From NCBI GenBank assembly GCA_034008185.1, contig CM067084.1, positions 20,426,885-20,490,884 on the forward strand: DNA of 64,000 bases. The letters are read 5' to 3'. Made by a program: the position numbers and the translations under genes. This DNA comes from Gorsachius magnificus (taxonomy: Eukaryota > Chordata > Aves > Pelecaniformes > Ardeidae). A model generated the notes under the pieces. That model was given only the letters and a program-made list of their open reading frames with translations, did not search any database and was not told the DNA's origin. Of this stretch, positions 1 to 36,487 are shown one piece after another (the first letter of the stretch is position 1; every line of letters begins with the position of its first letter).

Positions 1-113
1 GTAGATGAGGTGCTTAAGGACACGGTTTAGTGGTGGGATGGCAGTGCTAGGTTAACGGTTGGACTGTGATCTTAAAGGTCTTTTCCAACCGAGGTGATTC
101 TATGATTCTATGA
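1..113 (+). repeat. CR1 LINE 3' tail, cut by window edge
   Basis: This is the terminal part of a CR1 retrotransposon. It contains the conserved stretch from 'gatgaggtgcttaagga' through 'cttttccaacc' and ends in the ATTCTATG repeat at about 104-112. Nearly the same words recur in the copies at 17.6-18.2 and 20.3-20.65 kb, which supports the family call. The 5' part lies outside the window. It sits beyond the TMEM144 3' end. Confidence 0.9.
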
Positions 114-615
114 CTTTAAAGAATAATGCTTCTAAATAAAAAAAATGCTTCACATCTTCATGTGTATCAGTTCCATAAAGAATATACCAAAACATATTTT
201 ACATTCAGGTCAGTAAAACAGAATGTTACAATAAAACGAATCATCTTGCAAATACATACAGTATTAGTGACAGAATTAAAATCCATTTATCCACCATCAC
301 AACAGTGAACTGCAATTTATGATGACATGAAGTTTAGTATCTGAACCAGAAAAAAATAATTAGTAACTATAAAATCATTTAGCTTTATAAAGTAAAATCC
401 TTTAATATCCTTACTGTTCCAAGAAATGCAGAAACAATCATTTCCAGATTTCCTTTCACGCCAAACGGGAACATTTAGCAAAGGTTTTCTTTTTCACTTG
501 CCTGAAGCAAGTTAGGATAAATATTGGAAATACATTTTGAAAATTATTATGTATTGCGATACACCAATATAGTCTTTCTGATTACATTAAACAGTAGCAC
601 CATCTACTGGTCCTT

Positions 616-12757
<12,142 letters not shown>

Positions 12758-13844
12758 TTAAATAATACCAACCTAGTTCAGAAATCTGAAACTTAAAGGC
12801 CCTACTTATCAATCTCAAAAGCTGGAAAGAACTGCAGAGTATACTGCAGAACCCCATGAAAATCTGTCATAAAACGTGAATGAAGTAATTTAAGAACAGA
12901 TGGACAAAAAGTCACTATTGTCCGTTTCATAATCAGCTTCGCAGAAAAGCATGTCTGAAAACATGTAATGTGAATGTAGAAACCCACTCAAAGATTGAGA
13001 GCTCTTGAATCTGTGAGGCCTATGGGAAGCCCTGACGCTTAGGGAGATGCTCTATCAGAATATTCCTTATTCCTGTGGCTAAAGTGGGGTTACACTGGGG
13101 TGTGTAAAAAAGCAGGGATTAGATGAAATCTTAACTGGCAGAAGAAGCTATGGCAATTTGCAGCCCCACTGCCTGGAGCAGGCAGAGATTCTACAGATGC
13201 CACAGTAGGATCAACATAAGATCATGAGGTAACCACAGGGACTGCTCTAGCTGATATAGAACACAAATAAAGGCTCATTTTTTCTGTGGGGAACAAAGGG
13301 AGAAACTGTCTCCAATCTTTCTTCATTCATTCCACATAGCTATAATAAGAAAGGCTAAGATTTTTTTTTAATCCTGTAATACCTCCCCCACCCCCTTTTT
13401 TTTTTAGTGGGAGATTCATCTTGAGGTTACACTCACATGTGTACTTTTGATATGGATTACGACTTTGAGAGAAAAGGTGGCTCTAAGGACAACTACAATA
13501 ACATGGTCTTTACATACAGGATCTTAACATGACACTTAAAAGACTACATATAAGAAGTGTTTGGAAATTTAACTTCAAATGGCAACAGGATACTTAATAT
13601 GCTGCGAGTATAAAGGGCCTTATTTATCGAGATACACATGCAATCCTGTTGTTGATGACATCCCAATGCAGTTTGACATTGCCCAGTGTAGGCAGACTAG
13701 CTACTGCCTGGAGGAAAAAGGCTGAAATAGGATGGTGGAAATTTTGCCAAGTCTTGTAAGTGGTGCTGTGATTACACTCTCCACACAAAAGGAAGAGCTG
13801 GGCTGCTGCACATTCTTTCATTTTATTTTACCCTCCAGTCTTAC

Positions 13845-13931
13845 CTTCTCTGGAATCCTTAGGACACTGACAGCTTGCATCTGCTGAGGTTGTGCTTTTA
13901 TCTACAGTTTCAGCAAAGCCATCAGTGTCAG
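13845..13931 (-). other. TMEM144: Candidate TMEM144 non-coding 5' exon
   Basis: On the minus strand this 87-bp segment is bounded by an acceptor (taatttcag) and a consensus donor (GAGAAG|gtaaga). If joined to 12722 it carries an in-frame TAA before the TMEM144 ATG and a tiny uORF of six codons (ATG GCT TTG CTG AAA CTG TAG). The exon is inferred from splice signals only, with no transcript evidence. Confidence 0.45.
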
Positions 13932-14944
13932 CTGAAATTAATTATTTGCATTAGCAGGTGAAAAGTTCAATCCCACAACTAATACAGTTTCTGTAATTTT
14001 CCTCCTCAAAAGATGTCAGTATATTTTTAACTTGAGTACTCAGGAAAAACACAGAAGGCATTTAGAAGACACATCATGGAGGTACAATGACACAGGTATT
14101 GCCATTTATCTTATTATCTTTTTCTCCTTTTCTCTTCATCTTTCTTGCCTACTTAGAGGATAAGCACCTCCCAGGAAGTTTTTACTGTATTTAAGGCTCT
14201 TTCTATAAAGTATGTTTTACCTGGGACCTGTAGACACTGAGCAGTGCAAATAATAATGTTGGGATTTCTTCAGCGACTGACTTCACAGGCTAAGAAATAC
14301 TGTGACACCACATGAGTGAATTAAGATAGATAAAGGCTTACATCAGTTATCTTCGTTCCATCAAACCTGACTCACTGAGTGAATAAATTTAACCCATTCA
14401 GGGAACAAGCAAGGCACAAGAGCTTGCTTTTGCACAGGAAGAACTTTGTGCTGTTAAGGACATAGATAGAAAGCTGATTACACTGCACATCTATGAATGC
14501 AGGGGTCAGTACTTTAGCCTTTAAATAAGTAAGTCATTATGCAGGTGAAATACCAAGAACCTATCAAATGTAAAGTGGTTTATCAGCCTTTTTGATTTTG
14601 TTAATGTACTGAGAAATGTTATTTTGAAAATATTTCAGTACCTACGAAGACAAAAATCTGTGTGCTGCAGGGCAATGCACTTTCCTGCTTGCTTTTTGTC
14701 TTACAAAAATCTCTGTATTGTGCACATTTAAGACTGTTGCACAACCGGATAACCAGAATCATAACAACAAAAATGGAAAGGAAACACAACTTCCAGTTAA
14801 CCAAGGAAGTGTATGCTTCATTCAGACTGTTTAAAACTCTGTCACTTTCCAAGGTTTGGGGCACTTTGTCTCCAAATTTGGCTAAATCTCAGACCCAACT
14901 TTCAACTCCATTTTAATGCCTTCAAGAGAAAGCTCAATCAGACA

Positions 14945-15056
14945 AGGCCTGGGGCTACCTGCTCTAGGTTCGATGATGCACTGCTTTAAGCAGGGAGTTG
15001 ACCTAGATGACGTCCAGAGGTCCCTTCCAAGCTGAATTATTCTATGATTGTATGAT
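14945..15056 (+). repeat. CR1 LINE 3' tail, older subfamily
   Basis: The wording (ggggctacctgctctaggtt, then gagttgacctagatgacgtc, then cagaggtcccttccaagctg) is the classic CR1 3' region, ending in ATTCTATGATTGTATGAT. It differs from the copies at 17.6 and 20.3 kb in sequence and has a degenerate terminal repeat, which suggests an older insertion. Plus orientation, inside the 5' intron of TMEM144. Confidence 0.85.
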
Positions 15057-15819
15057 CCAATGCCAAGAGCAAATAATGAACTGGCATACAGCGTTAATTT
15101 GACTATATTTTTTCTTGCACATGCTTTGCACTTCAGAGAGCTCACTAAAAGCCTCTTCTCTTCTCTACAACCCTAGGTATTGCCAGACTGACTTGCAGCA
15201 CACATGCCTCCAAAGGTTTATAGCTTCCAAATGCCAAACCAGAAGCACTTGCTGCAGCTGCCGAGATGTTAGAACACAGTAGTTGCAACTGAAACCGAAG
15301 CAGAGACAACTGAAATTGTTTCTGTTATTGAAGGGTTTTTTCCACCAAGGAGCCCGTACTGAAGGGCATGTCGGGGTTCCCAAGCTGCAGAGGAATTACA
15401 ATGGAATTCTGTTGGCACAAGCTGCCCTTATCCTACTAACTTTACTGGCTTGCCTCACTGGAAGGTTGTGCTCTGTATTTTCAGCTTCCTCAGAAATAGG
15501 CCACCCTTTCCTTCCTTTGCACAGAGACACAACAAATCATGATGCTCACTTAATGCAACAGCAACACATCGCCACCGTCTCTGCAGGCAGGCATGAAATC
15601 GGGAAGCCTGCCCTTGAGAGCTGCCATCTCAAGGTTGATCCACACTGTTGTCAAGATCAGAAGGAACCTGCCTGTGCTAACTGACCAGGTATTTTTAGAG
15701 GCTGCACGTCACACTGACTGTTTGTTTGCCCATTTCTCCTACCAGCTATTCGCCATTAAGGGTGGATACTTTCATCCTTGTTTTAGGAGACTCCTGTCAG
15801 TCCCAAGGCGGCTCAGAGC

Positions 15820-16600
15820 GATGTCCTCGGGTGACACCGCGACCCCCGACCAGCTGCCAGAGAAACGCTTCTCTGCTTCCCTAGGAAGAACGCTTCGGAA
15901 AGACGTTCTCCAGGCGGTATTCGCAGCAAGCGGCAACACGCGGCCAGGGAAAACGCGGGGCTGGGCCCTCCACAGAGGCGGATGTTGCTTCTCCTACTGA
16001 GGCCAACGCGGCCGGGCTTCCGCGGGGCCGGCCCGCGCTGCAGGCGGGACACGGCCCGCAGAGGGGGCAGGCCCGGCCCTCGGCCAAGGCCGCCGCCGAA
16101 GGAGCGCCAGCCGGCCGCGCCGGGCAGCTGCGCGGCAACGCACCCCGAGAGGAGCCCCCTCCAGCCGGACGCCTTCCTTTCCCCGGGTCGCCGGCGGACC
16201 GCCGCGGCGTGCCCCCCCGCGGGAGGCTGCGGGGAATGAGCCCGCACTGGCTGATGGAGGGATCAGCCCCCTCCTGGGCCCTCCGGGCGGCTTCACCCTC
16301 GCTGCGCCGCCGCTGCCCGCTCCCCTCCGCGCCAGCCCCCGCCGCGCTCACGCACAGGCCTCTCCCGCCGCTCCGGCCGGCCGCTGCGCCGCCCCTCGCC
16401 GCGGCCCGCCCCCCCAGCAGGCGGAGGGCGAGCAGGCGGAGGGCGAGGCGGACCTGGGCGGGCGTACGCGCCCGTCTCGCCCGTCTTTGCGCCGGGGGGG
16501 CGCCCCCGGGCTGCGGAGCGGAGCTGTCATGGCGGCGGCGGCCTGGAGGGGCTGTCGCGGGGTGCCGGCTGTCGGCTTGGCGGGGGAAAACGCTGAGAGA
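15820..16600. promoter_or_regulatory. CpG island, presumed TMEM144 promoter
   Basis: A roughly 0.8-kb block with very high G+C and dense CpG (for example ggccggcccgcgctgcaggc) stands out from the AT-rich surroundings. It lies upstream of the minus-strand TMEM144 coding exons and is the only CpG island in the head-to-head interval. A possible first-exon donor on the minus strand is GTGC|gtgagc with gt at 16351-16350. No TATA box was identified, as expected for a CpG promoter. Whether it also fires plus-strand transcripts toward GASK1B is unknown. Several long open frames here on both strands reflect GC bias. Confidence 0.8.
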
Positions 16601-16659
16601 AGTCTTAAATTTAGGCACTCAGGGAGCGATAAAAGCACCTTTGCCCCGCCCCGGTTTTA

Positions 16660-17630
16660 AGCGGCAGCCGATGAGATGTATTTATTTTTTAGTGAAAGTG
16701 CGCCTGTGTCTTCCACAGGCTGTTGCCATTACCCCGCTGGCCACGGAACGAAAGGCGCCCCGGTTTTGGCAGCGTGTGGTCCTCGGTTTGAAGACAGGAT
16801 GGGTGCCCCGGGGGAAGGGCTGGCCTCCTTGCTGCTCCCCTCCGCGTCTTGAGGCCTCCCCACCCTTGGGCTCCCGCTGAGGGTGGTGGGCACCTCGGGG
16901 AAAGCAGCGGCATTTGGAGGCCGCTGACCCTGTGGAAGGCTCCTTGCCAGTCCTGGATCTCCCACCCGGGCTGGGCAGCCGGCACACGGTGGGTTTCTTT
17001 CCCTAAGCACAAAAATTACCACTTTTTGCTCTGGGAAGCCCCGGTGTTGTTCAACAACCAAAACCAAGCGGGGAAAAGATCATTTGCACAGAGTTGAGAA
17101 GAGGTTTTTGCAGATTTTCCTGTACAGATTTGGCCCAGACCAGTTAAAGCGCAAGCTATTAGTCAGCATGTTTAGTCACACAGCAAACATTTCTCTCTGT
17201 CCTCTTGGTGTACAGTTTCCAGATGGCAGCCCAAATCGACCTCCTTACAAACATAGCACAAGCCTTTTAAAGTAATGCTTCATATTTTGCAAATCAAATC
17301 TGCGTCATCCATAATCAGGACATACGGGTTTTCTCTGGAGAATAAGTTCTCAGTCCCATGGATGCGGTAAAGCTAGGAGTGGACCGTTTATCAATCATTT
17401 TAACATAAATGTCTGTCCGTGTGACATTTAGAGAGACGAACTGCAGAATGTCTCTATGGAAACAGTTTAGCTGTAGCGCATCCAAGAGGAACAATATCCC
17501 ATACGATAATCACAAACGTAGCCTGGAAGAAGAGAAGTGCTTTTTATTCAAAAGGCAATGTGAAGCTACGTTTTACATTATTTTATTCATAAAAAAAGAA
17601 AATATTAAGAAAAATGTTAATCTTTTACCT
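16660..17630. other. CpG island shoulder and intergenic DNA
   Basis: Composition falls from moderately GC-rich (to about 17.0 kb) to AT-rich. Open frames on both strands overlap heavily and show no family words. No gene is called. Confidence 0.5.
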
Positions 17631-17637
17631 TGATCTT

Positions 17638-18192
17638 AGGGAAGTGGTCATGCCCCTGTGCTCTGCACTGGTGAGGCTGCACCTCGAACACTGTGTTCAG
17701 TTTTGGGCCCCTCACTACAGGAAAGTTGCTGGAGCACGTCCAGAGGAGAGCCACAAAGCTGGTGAGGGGTCTGGAGCACAAGTCTTACGAGGAGCGGCTG
17801 AGGGAACTGGGGTTATTCAGCCTGGAGAAGAGGAGGCTGAGGGGAGACCTGATCGCCTTCTACAACTGCCTGAAAGGAGGCTGTAGCAAGGTGGGGGTTG
17901 GTCTCTTCTCCCACGTAATGGGTGATAGGACAAGGGGAAATGGCCTCAAGTTGTGCCAGGGCAGGTTTAGGTTGGACATTAGGAAAAATTTCTTCACAGA
18001 AAGGGTTGTCAGGCTCTGGAATAGGCTGCCCAGGGAAGTGGTCAAGTCCCCATCCCTGGAGGTATTTAAAAGATAGCTAGACGGGGTGCTTAAGGACACG
18101 GTTTAGTGGTGGAATGGCAGTGTTAGGTCAATGATTAGACTCGATGATCTTAAAGGTCTTTTCCAACCTAAATGATTCTGTGATTCTATGAT
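17638..18192 (+). repeat. CR1 LINE, 5'-truncated, with end of ORF2
   Basis: About 555 bp of CR1. It encodes the tail of the reverse-transcriptase ORF (words such as [32 protein letters not shown] and [11 protein letters not shown], read at 17693-18076). The typical 3'UTR (ggtgcttaaggacacggttt) and the ATTCTATG end follow. The beginning of the element, including the endonuclease and RT core, is missing, as is usual for CR1. It cannot be autonomous. Confidence 0.95.
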
Positions 18193-20267
18193 CTGCCTGC
18201 ACATAGAGAGCAAGAGCATGCACAATAAGGAGCCTAGCCTGAAACAATGTTCTTTCAAGTGTCCAGGAATAAACAGGGGTGTTGAGTTTTGCCTTCAGAA
18301 GAATCTTGATGTTGAATGAAATGTTTTCCAAAAATCCTGCCCCTGGTTTCTTTTGGAAGAACGGATCTCAGAGGAGTCATCAGCAATCACTTCTAATTAC
18401 TGTCTCTATCCTGCTGGAACTGATACCTATTCCTCACCATTTCACCTGTTCCTCACTACTTCTTCAAACCACACTGGCTTTGGAGCATTGTTTTTTTCAT
18501 TAACACAACAGTTGAAACAACACTGATGGTACAAATAAAACACCTCAAATACGGACAGACTCATTTATGCTGTTTGGTTTTATTGAAAACATAGGTTGTT
18601 GGAGATGAAAGATGTGGGAAAGGAAGTCCATGAATGCACAGGGTTTACTAAAACAGAAAATGGCAACATTCATATTGCAAATTTCAGAGCCTTCTATGAA
18701 TATAACAGGTGTCCACTTAAAGGGCATATTTTGTTGCAAAATGCTCTACAATCCAGCACAGACAATATTTTGGTTTTTGCTGAATCACAGAAAATTCTGC
18801 AGTCATAACTACAGCAGGAAGAACCACACTGAGACATCTTGGAAAACTAAAAAAATAAGCATCTTTAAATCCCCTGTCTCTTAAAATTGAAATGACTGAG
18901 TGGGGCAAAAAGGAAAGGCTAAATGAAGAAACAGGAGATGTATTGCTTTAAAATAAAAAACTGATACTTGTAAAAATTGACACCCAAGTTTGGAGAGAAA
19001 CATGCTAGCTGCGAGGTAGCCTTCAGTGTTAATACTAATATAGTATCACTGTGTTGTTACAAATGGTTTTCTCTGTGTTTTTCTTTAGTTCTTCAGCTGT
19101 AGTATTCACTATCCGAAAAGGCTGTTCTTAGTCTAGATCAAAGAAGAAAGAAGGTCTCCTGCAAAAGAAGTTGTAAAAAAAAGAGTATGAATAATAATTC
19201 GGATGAGAAGGAAAAAGCTGTACTTGGCAGGATGAAGAAGGATAAAAAGGTGAAAGGCTGAAGGAGATTGCATAGGGGAGGGCGATTGATGTGTAAACCC
19301 TGTGAACAGGAGGTTTTGAGAACTTTCTGGTGAATTAGTGAATTTTTGTTATTTCCTAAAAAAGGGGTTACTGTCATCTTCTCATCTTCAGAGATTTGAA
19401 AATGAAGCAGAGCATTTAAGCAACTGGATGGTGCTCTTTGGGGTTGCCAGCACAGGAGTCAAGACATGGGAGCTGGTGCCTGGTGGTCCCTGGCTCAGCC
19501 CGCCCCTCTCCCGCAGGTCGGCCAGAGACTGTCTGCTAGGGGAAGGCTGGTGGCAGTGCTGGCCACCAGCTCCTGCAGAGCCTGTAGCTTGTCCAGCACC
19601 ATCGGCAGCACCCAGGGTGACAGTCCTTCCCACAAATACAAGTTTCTCCTACAAATGCAGGTACAGGTGGAGATGAATTTCAGAAGTTAAACAAATGAAA
19701 AAAGAAAATAATTGCAAATCTGCAATTCAGTGATTCATTTGCATTTTCAAACTATACCTAGGAATGTCAAGGACTAGAAAATGCTTCTTAAATTCCCCTC
19801 TTCCCTTCACTGCTATTCTCCAATATTAGATTTGTTATTCCCGTGTTCCTAAACTTAGGAATGGAAAACACTGGCTGTGAAATATGGGTATATTAAGAAA
19901 TTGCATGAGAAGTTGAATTTAACGGATGCAGATGGCAATACCACAGATGCAGTTTAGAGCAAGGAATAAATACAGAATCTAACTGTCATTACAGGCTAAA
20001 GGTAGGTAGGCAAAGTACAATAACCTTAGCTAGAATTTGGTCAGACAACTAGAGTTGTTCAGTCTATTCTTTCAAAAAATTAGTCTTGAATATTTTATGA
20101 CCACAGAGGAAGCACACCTTCAGCTGAGTAATGCCCTTTAGCGCCCCGCTGCAGCTTTGGGTTAGTAACGATTCCAGAAAGAATAGTACCCACCTGAGCA
20201 ACAAACATTTTCTTTGTCTGTCCTGAAACACAAACGTTTGTTTTCCAAACAAGTCCATAGCCATTCC
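18193..20267. other. Intergenic DNA between two CR1 tails
   Basis: Mostly AT-rich. A GC-richer patch at about 19.43-19.65 kb is open on both strands but shows no domain; it could be a 5'UTR exon of GASK1B, but there is no evidence beyond a CAG|GT-like word. No gene is called. Confidence 0.5.
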
Positions 20268-20654
20268 AGCCTTGATGGAGAAGAGGAGGCTGAGGGGAGA
20301 CCTGATCGCCCTCTACAACTACCTGACAGGAGGCTGTAGTGAGGTGGGGGTCGGCCTCTTCTCCCTGGTAACAGACGACAGGACGAGGGGGAATGGCTTG
20401 AAGCTGCGCCAGGGCAGGTTTAGGCTAGACATTAGGAAAAACTTCTTCACCGAGAGGGTTGTCAGGCTCTGGAATGGGCTACCCAGGGAGGTGGTGGAGT
20501 CCTCATCCCTTGAGGTCTTTAAAAGAAGGATAGATGAGGTGCTCAGGGACATGGTTTAGTGGTGGGATGGCAGTGCTAGGTTAATGGTTGGACTCGATGA
20601 TCTTAAAGGTCTTTTCCAACCGAAGTGATTCTATGATTCTATGATTCTATGATT
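20268..20654 (+). repeat. CR1 LINE, 5'-truncated
   Basis: About 387 bp, closely related to the 17.6-kb copy. It carries the last part of ORF2 ([20 protein letters not shown] and later [18 protein letters not shown]), the 3'UTR, and three terminal ATTCTATG units. Its 3'UTR words match the fragment at 1-113 almost exactly, suggesting the same young subfamily. Confidence 0.95.
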
Positions 20655-23436
20655 ATTTTGTGAAATCTAGTAGGGCACTGGAGCTGTACACCACAAGAGC
20701 TGAAAAAAACCCCAAACATCTCTTGATTATCTTTTGAAGATCCAAAATTAAGGCAAGTATCTGCTAAATTAACACAATATTGAATCGTTGAACTCCTACC
20801 ACCATCCATTCCAAAGAATGTAATGGTGCAACATTTAAAGAATGACCTCTCCCCTTTCTGAACATGACAAAGGAAGGAAATATCACTATTGTCACATTTA
20901 GAAAGCATCAAAAAAACCCTCAGGAGTCAATACATCAGCAGGTACACCACATTTTAATTTCTAGGCTACGTAGGAAATGAGGAGTCAAGAACAATTCTCC
21001 CTGTCCTTTTATAATTTCCTCCAGATAATCTTTAAAGAGCTGCAATAGGAAGATTATATAGGTTCCAAAATTTTAATTTAAGAGAAGTGTCATAGCAAAG
21101 GAAAGCTGTTAGTAACTGGAGTGGACTGTGTTTTGGTACTGCTTGATTGGAATGGATGGGTCATGGTGCTGTCTACATGCAAGAACCGGGCATTCAAAAA
21201 CAACTGCTGCAGTGTGACACGTTTCCAACTCAAGCAACCCTATGCCATTAGCAATAAAAAGTAAAATCCTTCCAAATAATTCAAAGGCACTTGGAAGAAA
21301 CATAGTAGAATAAAAGCTTTATGCAGAATTATTTACTGTCAAAATCAGCGGTAAGTCAAAACAGAATCCAGGAGGTGTGATTTTTTTTTTCATTATTTAT
21401 CCTTAAAGTGGGGAGCTTATCTTAGACATGTCAAAAAATTTCTTCATGCTTAAGCATAAACACATGCTACGGGTAAAATTCTGCTCTCAGACTGCAATAC
21501 TCAGTTACCCTTATTTACCCTGGTTTTAGCCATGTAACTTTGCTGATATTTTGCACTGGTATTAAATAGGACATAGGAGGCTCTTCTCACTGAGAGCCAT
21601 GTGCAGTGTCTGTTGGTCAAATGGGCTGCCAAGCTGGCACCTCGCGCTAATGACCCTTCATCTTTCAGAGGGACCCTCAGGCATCTCAGGCTGATCTAAC
21701 AACATCCATCTTTGGCAACTTCTTTAAAGTACGAAAAAAATGTTAAGCAGCAGTAGCCACATCTTTACTGACTTTAATGATACACTCATCTGGAGCTTTT
21801 TGGGATGTGTCCCTTCAGTCTAATTTGAACTAAGAAAAAAAAAAAAAAAAAAAAAAGAGAAGAACTTGAGTGGCCAGAGAGATTTCTTATAATCCCTATT
21901 CCTCCAAGAAAAAGTGGGTGGCATGAAGGCTCTTTTCCTGGTAATGGGCAGGGATACTGAAATCTTAACTCAATAGTACACGTTTAGACAAAAAGTAAAG
22001 AAAAAGTGATGGCCAGTGACAAAATCCACTCCAAAGTTTTCTAAATTCAGATCAGACCCATCTGAAACATAAATCAATTCCTTAACTGTCTATTCCCCTT
22101 CGTAAAAATCATGGAGAACAGAATATCTCCATTAGCTTGAATTACAGCAAATATCTACATTTTATTATTTTGTACTTTGACTAGGCAAGGAGTCAGAAGT
22201 CAGAGCTTTGCCAGCGTCTCACTGCTTAACTCTGCACAAGCCCGTAACTTCCCTCTGCCTCAACTTTTCCATCTGTAAAGTGACTATGCTCTACCTCATT
22301 TTGGAAAGCACAAATAGGAAACACTCCTGAGCAGTTTAATAGCATGTTAATAGCATTTTAAAAGCCACTATCTGTTCTTCATTTCTCATCACAAAAACAT
22401 AATTCCTCAAAGTTCTAAAATTCAGGGGGTGGAGGGGAAGAGTGTATTTTAGATTCAAAAAAAACCCCAAATGCAGAAAATGGGAATTTCTTCAGTATAT
22501 TTGCATGCAGTGCACTAGAGGGCCCTCAGGAGTCAGAAATGGATGGCATGCGCTTTTGGAAGACACATACTTCACAGGACTTTTCATTACAGAATTTAAA
22601 ATAGAAGTTGCTTTTTTTTTTTAAATAATGTGAGGTTCATGTAAGTTTATAGCAGCTCATGTGCAAACCACCTCTCAGTACAGTTAGCTTCCAAACAGTA
22701 TATAGCTTGCAATTAAATACCTAAATATGAACCGTACTTAAAACTGAAATATGTGCTAGAATACTTTGAGAATGTCAGCTTTTACTAAGTTACTTTCATT
22801 AACCTACGGAGTTTACCAGGAAGAAGGATGTGTCAAGCTGAATAGGTAAGATTTTATATTTTTATAGCAATATATATATATATACAGCGTGCACTTATTC
22901 TATCTTTATTTCTTTGAAAGGATAAAGCCACTGTCATTTTAATTTGAAAAACTATAGCTAGATCCTATTTATGGCTTCACAAGGGTGAAGAGAATTAACC
23001 ATCTTTCATCTTTAATGTGTGTTTATGTGAACCGTATTCATATTCAACTAGGGAAATTTGGCACCGCTTATATATTTTTCTGCTAGTGAATATGTGCATA
23101 TTTAACTGCTACACTTACTGGTGCTTAATGTTGTATAATTTACAGCACTTCCATAACATGAGGTTTAGTGAAGAATTTGTCATAAGAAAAAGATAATGAT
23201 CTGGGTCTGACAAGCTTTTCTTCCAGTGCTGGAATACAGCTAGCTGAGATTGCAAATTGAGCCTGTAGTTCATGGTTTTGGTGTTTAATTTAAACGGTAA
23301 TGAGAAAGTGAAAGATGTATCCTCCAAATTTCTGGATGCATACTGTCTCATCTAGAACGCCTGTCTCTTAAAAATATAGAACCACAGATGCCATATGTGA
23401 GTAATGAAATGAAATGCCGCTCTTTTCTTTTTGCAG
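20655..23436. other. Intergenic DNA upstream of GASK1B
   Basis: AT-rich non-coding sequence. It contains a run of 22 A at 21835-21856, a TA dinucleotide tract at about 22869-22884 and the MIR-like relic near 22.2 kb. No open frame has recognisable features. Confidence 0.6.
22185..22330 (+). repeat. MIR-like ancient SINE relic
   Basis: The segment reads cagcgtctcactgcttaact, then cctctgcctcaacttttcca and tctgtaaagtg, then ctacctcattttggaaagc. This follows, with decay, the MIR core order (CAAGTCACTTAACCTCTCTG, CCTCAGTTTCC, ATCTGTAAAATGGG, ACCTACCTCA). The match was made by eye and from memory of the consensus. Confidence 0.6.
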
Positions 23437-23757
23437 TTTGCAAAGGAGATACTTCAGATATTTTAGACTACTAGTCAGTAAACTTTGCTTACGTAGCTGG
23501 CTCCATTCATTCTCTGAAGCCAATCACTTCCCCTGTGGTGGCTGATAAGAATTTAACAGCTTGAGAAGGTGGAGTGTCAGCAACCTTAGTGCTAAACACA
23601 TTCCCAGGCACATCAGTGGCCTCTGTCCATCACCCATGCTGGAAGCTATTTGGAAAAGGAGAAATAGAAATTGGGGAAGGGAAATAATGCATCATCATCC
23701 TGGCTGGAACTTACAGAAGACTTTATGCTGTTTTCATCATGTAGATTCGCTAGAGAA
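23437..23757 (+). other. GASK1B: GASK1B 5'UTR portion of first coding exon (inferred)
   Basis: A strong polypyrimidine acceptor (tcttttctttttgcag) ends at 23436, so the exon holding the GASK1B start probably begins here. Upstream non-coding exon(s) were not located. The leader contains several ATGs, including a 41-codon uORF that overlaps the main start. Confidence 0.5.

Positions 23758-23761
<4 letters not shown>
23636..23761 (+). other. Upstream ORF overlapping the GASK1B start codon (ATGA)
   Basis: An ATG at 23636 opens a 41-residue frame, with a further in-frame ATG before HHHPGW. Its TGA (23759-23761) shares bases with the GASK1B ATG (23758-23760) as ATGA. The first ATG has a poor context (C at -3). 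The frame is +1 relative to GASK1B. The arrangement could reduce or couple translation of GASK1B; this is inference, and the peptide has no recognisable domain. Confidence 0.45.

Positions 23762-36487
<12,726 letters not shown>

Noticed and set aside
15881..16618. 245-codon minus-strand open frame in the CpG island, with other long frames overlapping on both strands
   Set aside because: All frames are rich in A, G, P and R because of GC content, several are open at once, and no domain or conserved word appears.
17693..18076. 127-codon ORF with reverse-transcriptase-tail words
   Set aside because: Not a host gene; it is the truncated CR1 ORF2 end already listed as a repeat.
22869..22884. TA dinucleotide tract as a possible TATA promoter for GASK1B
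   Set aside because: Simple microsatellite with no supporting start or splice signal.
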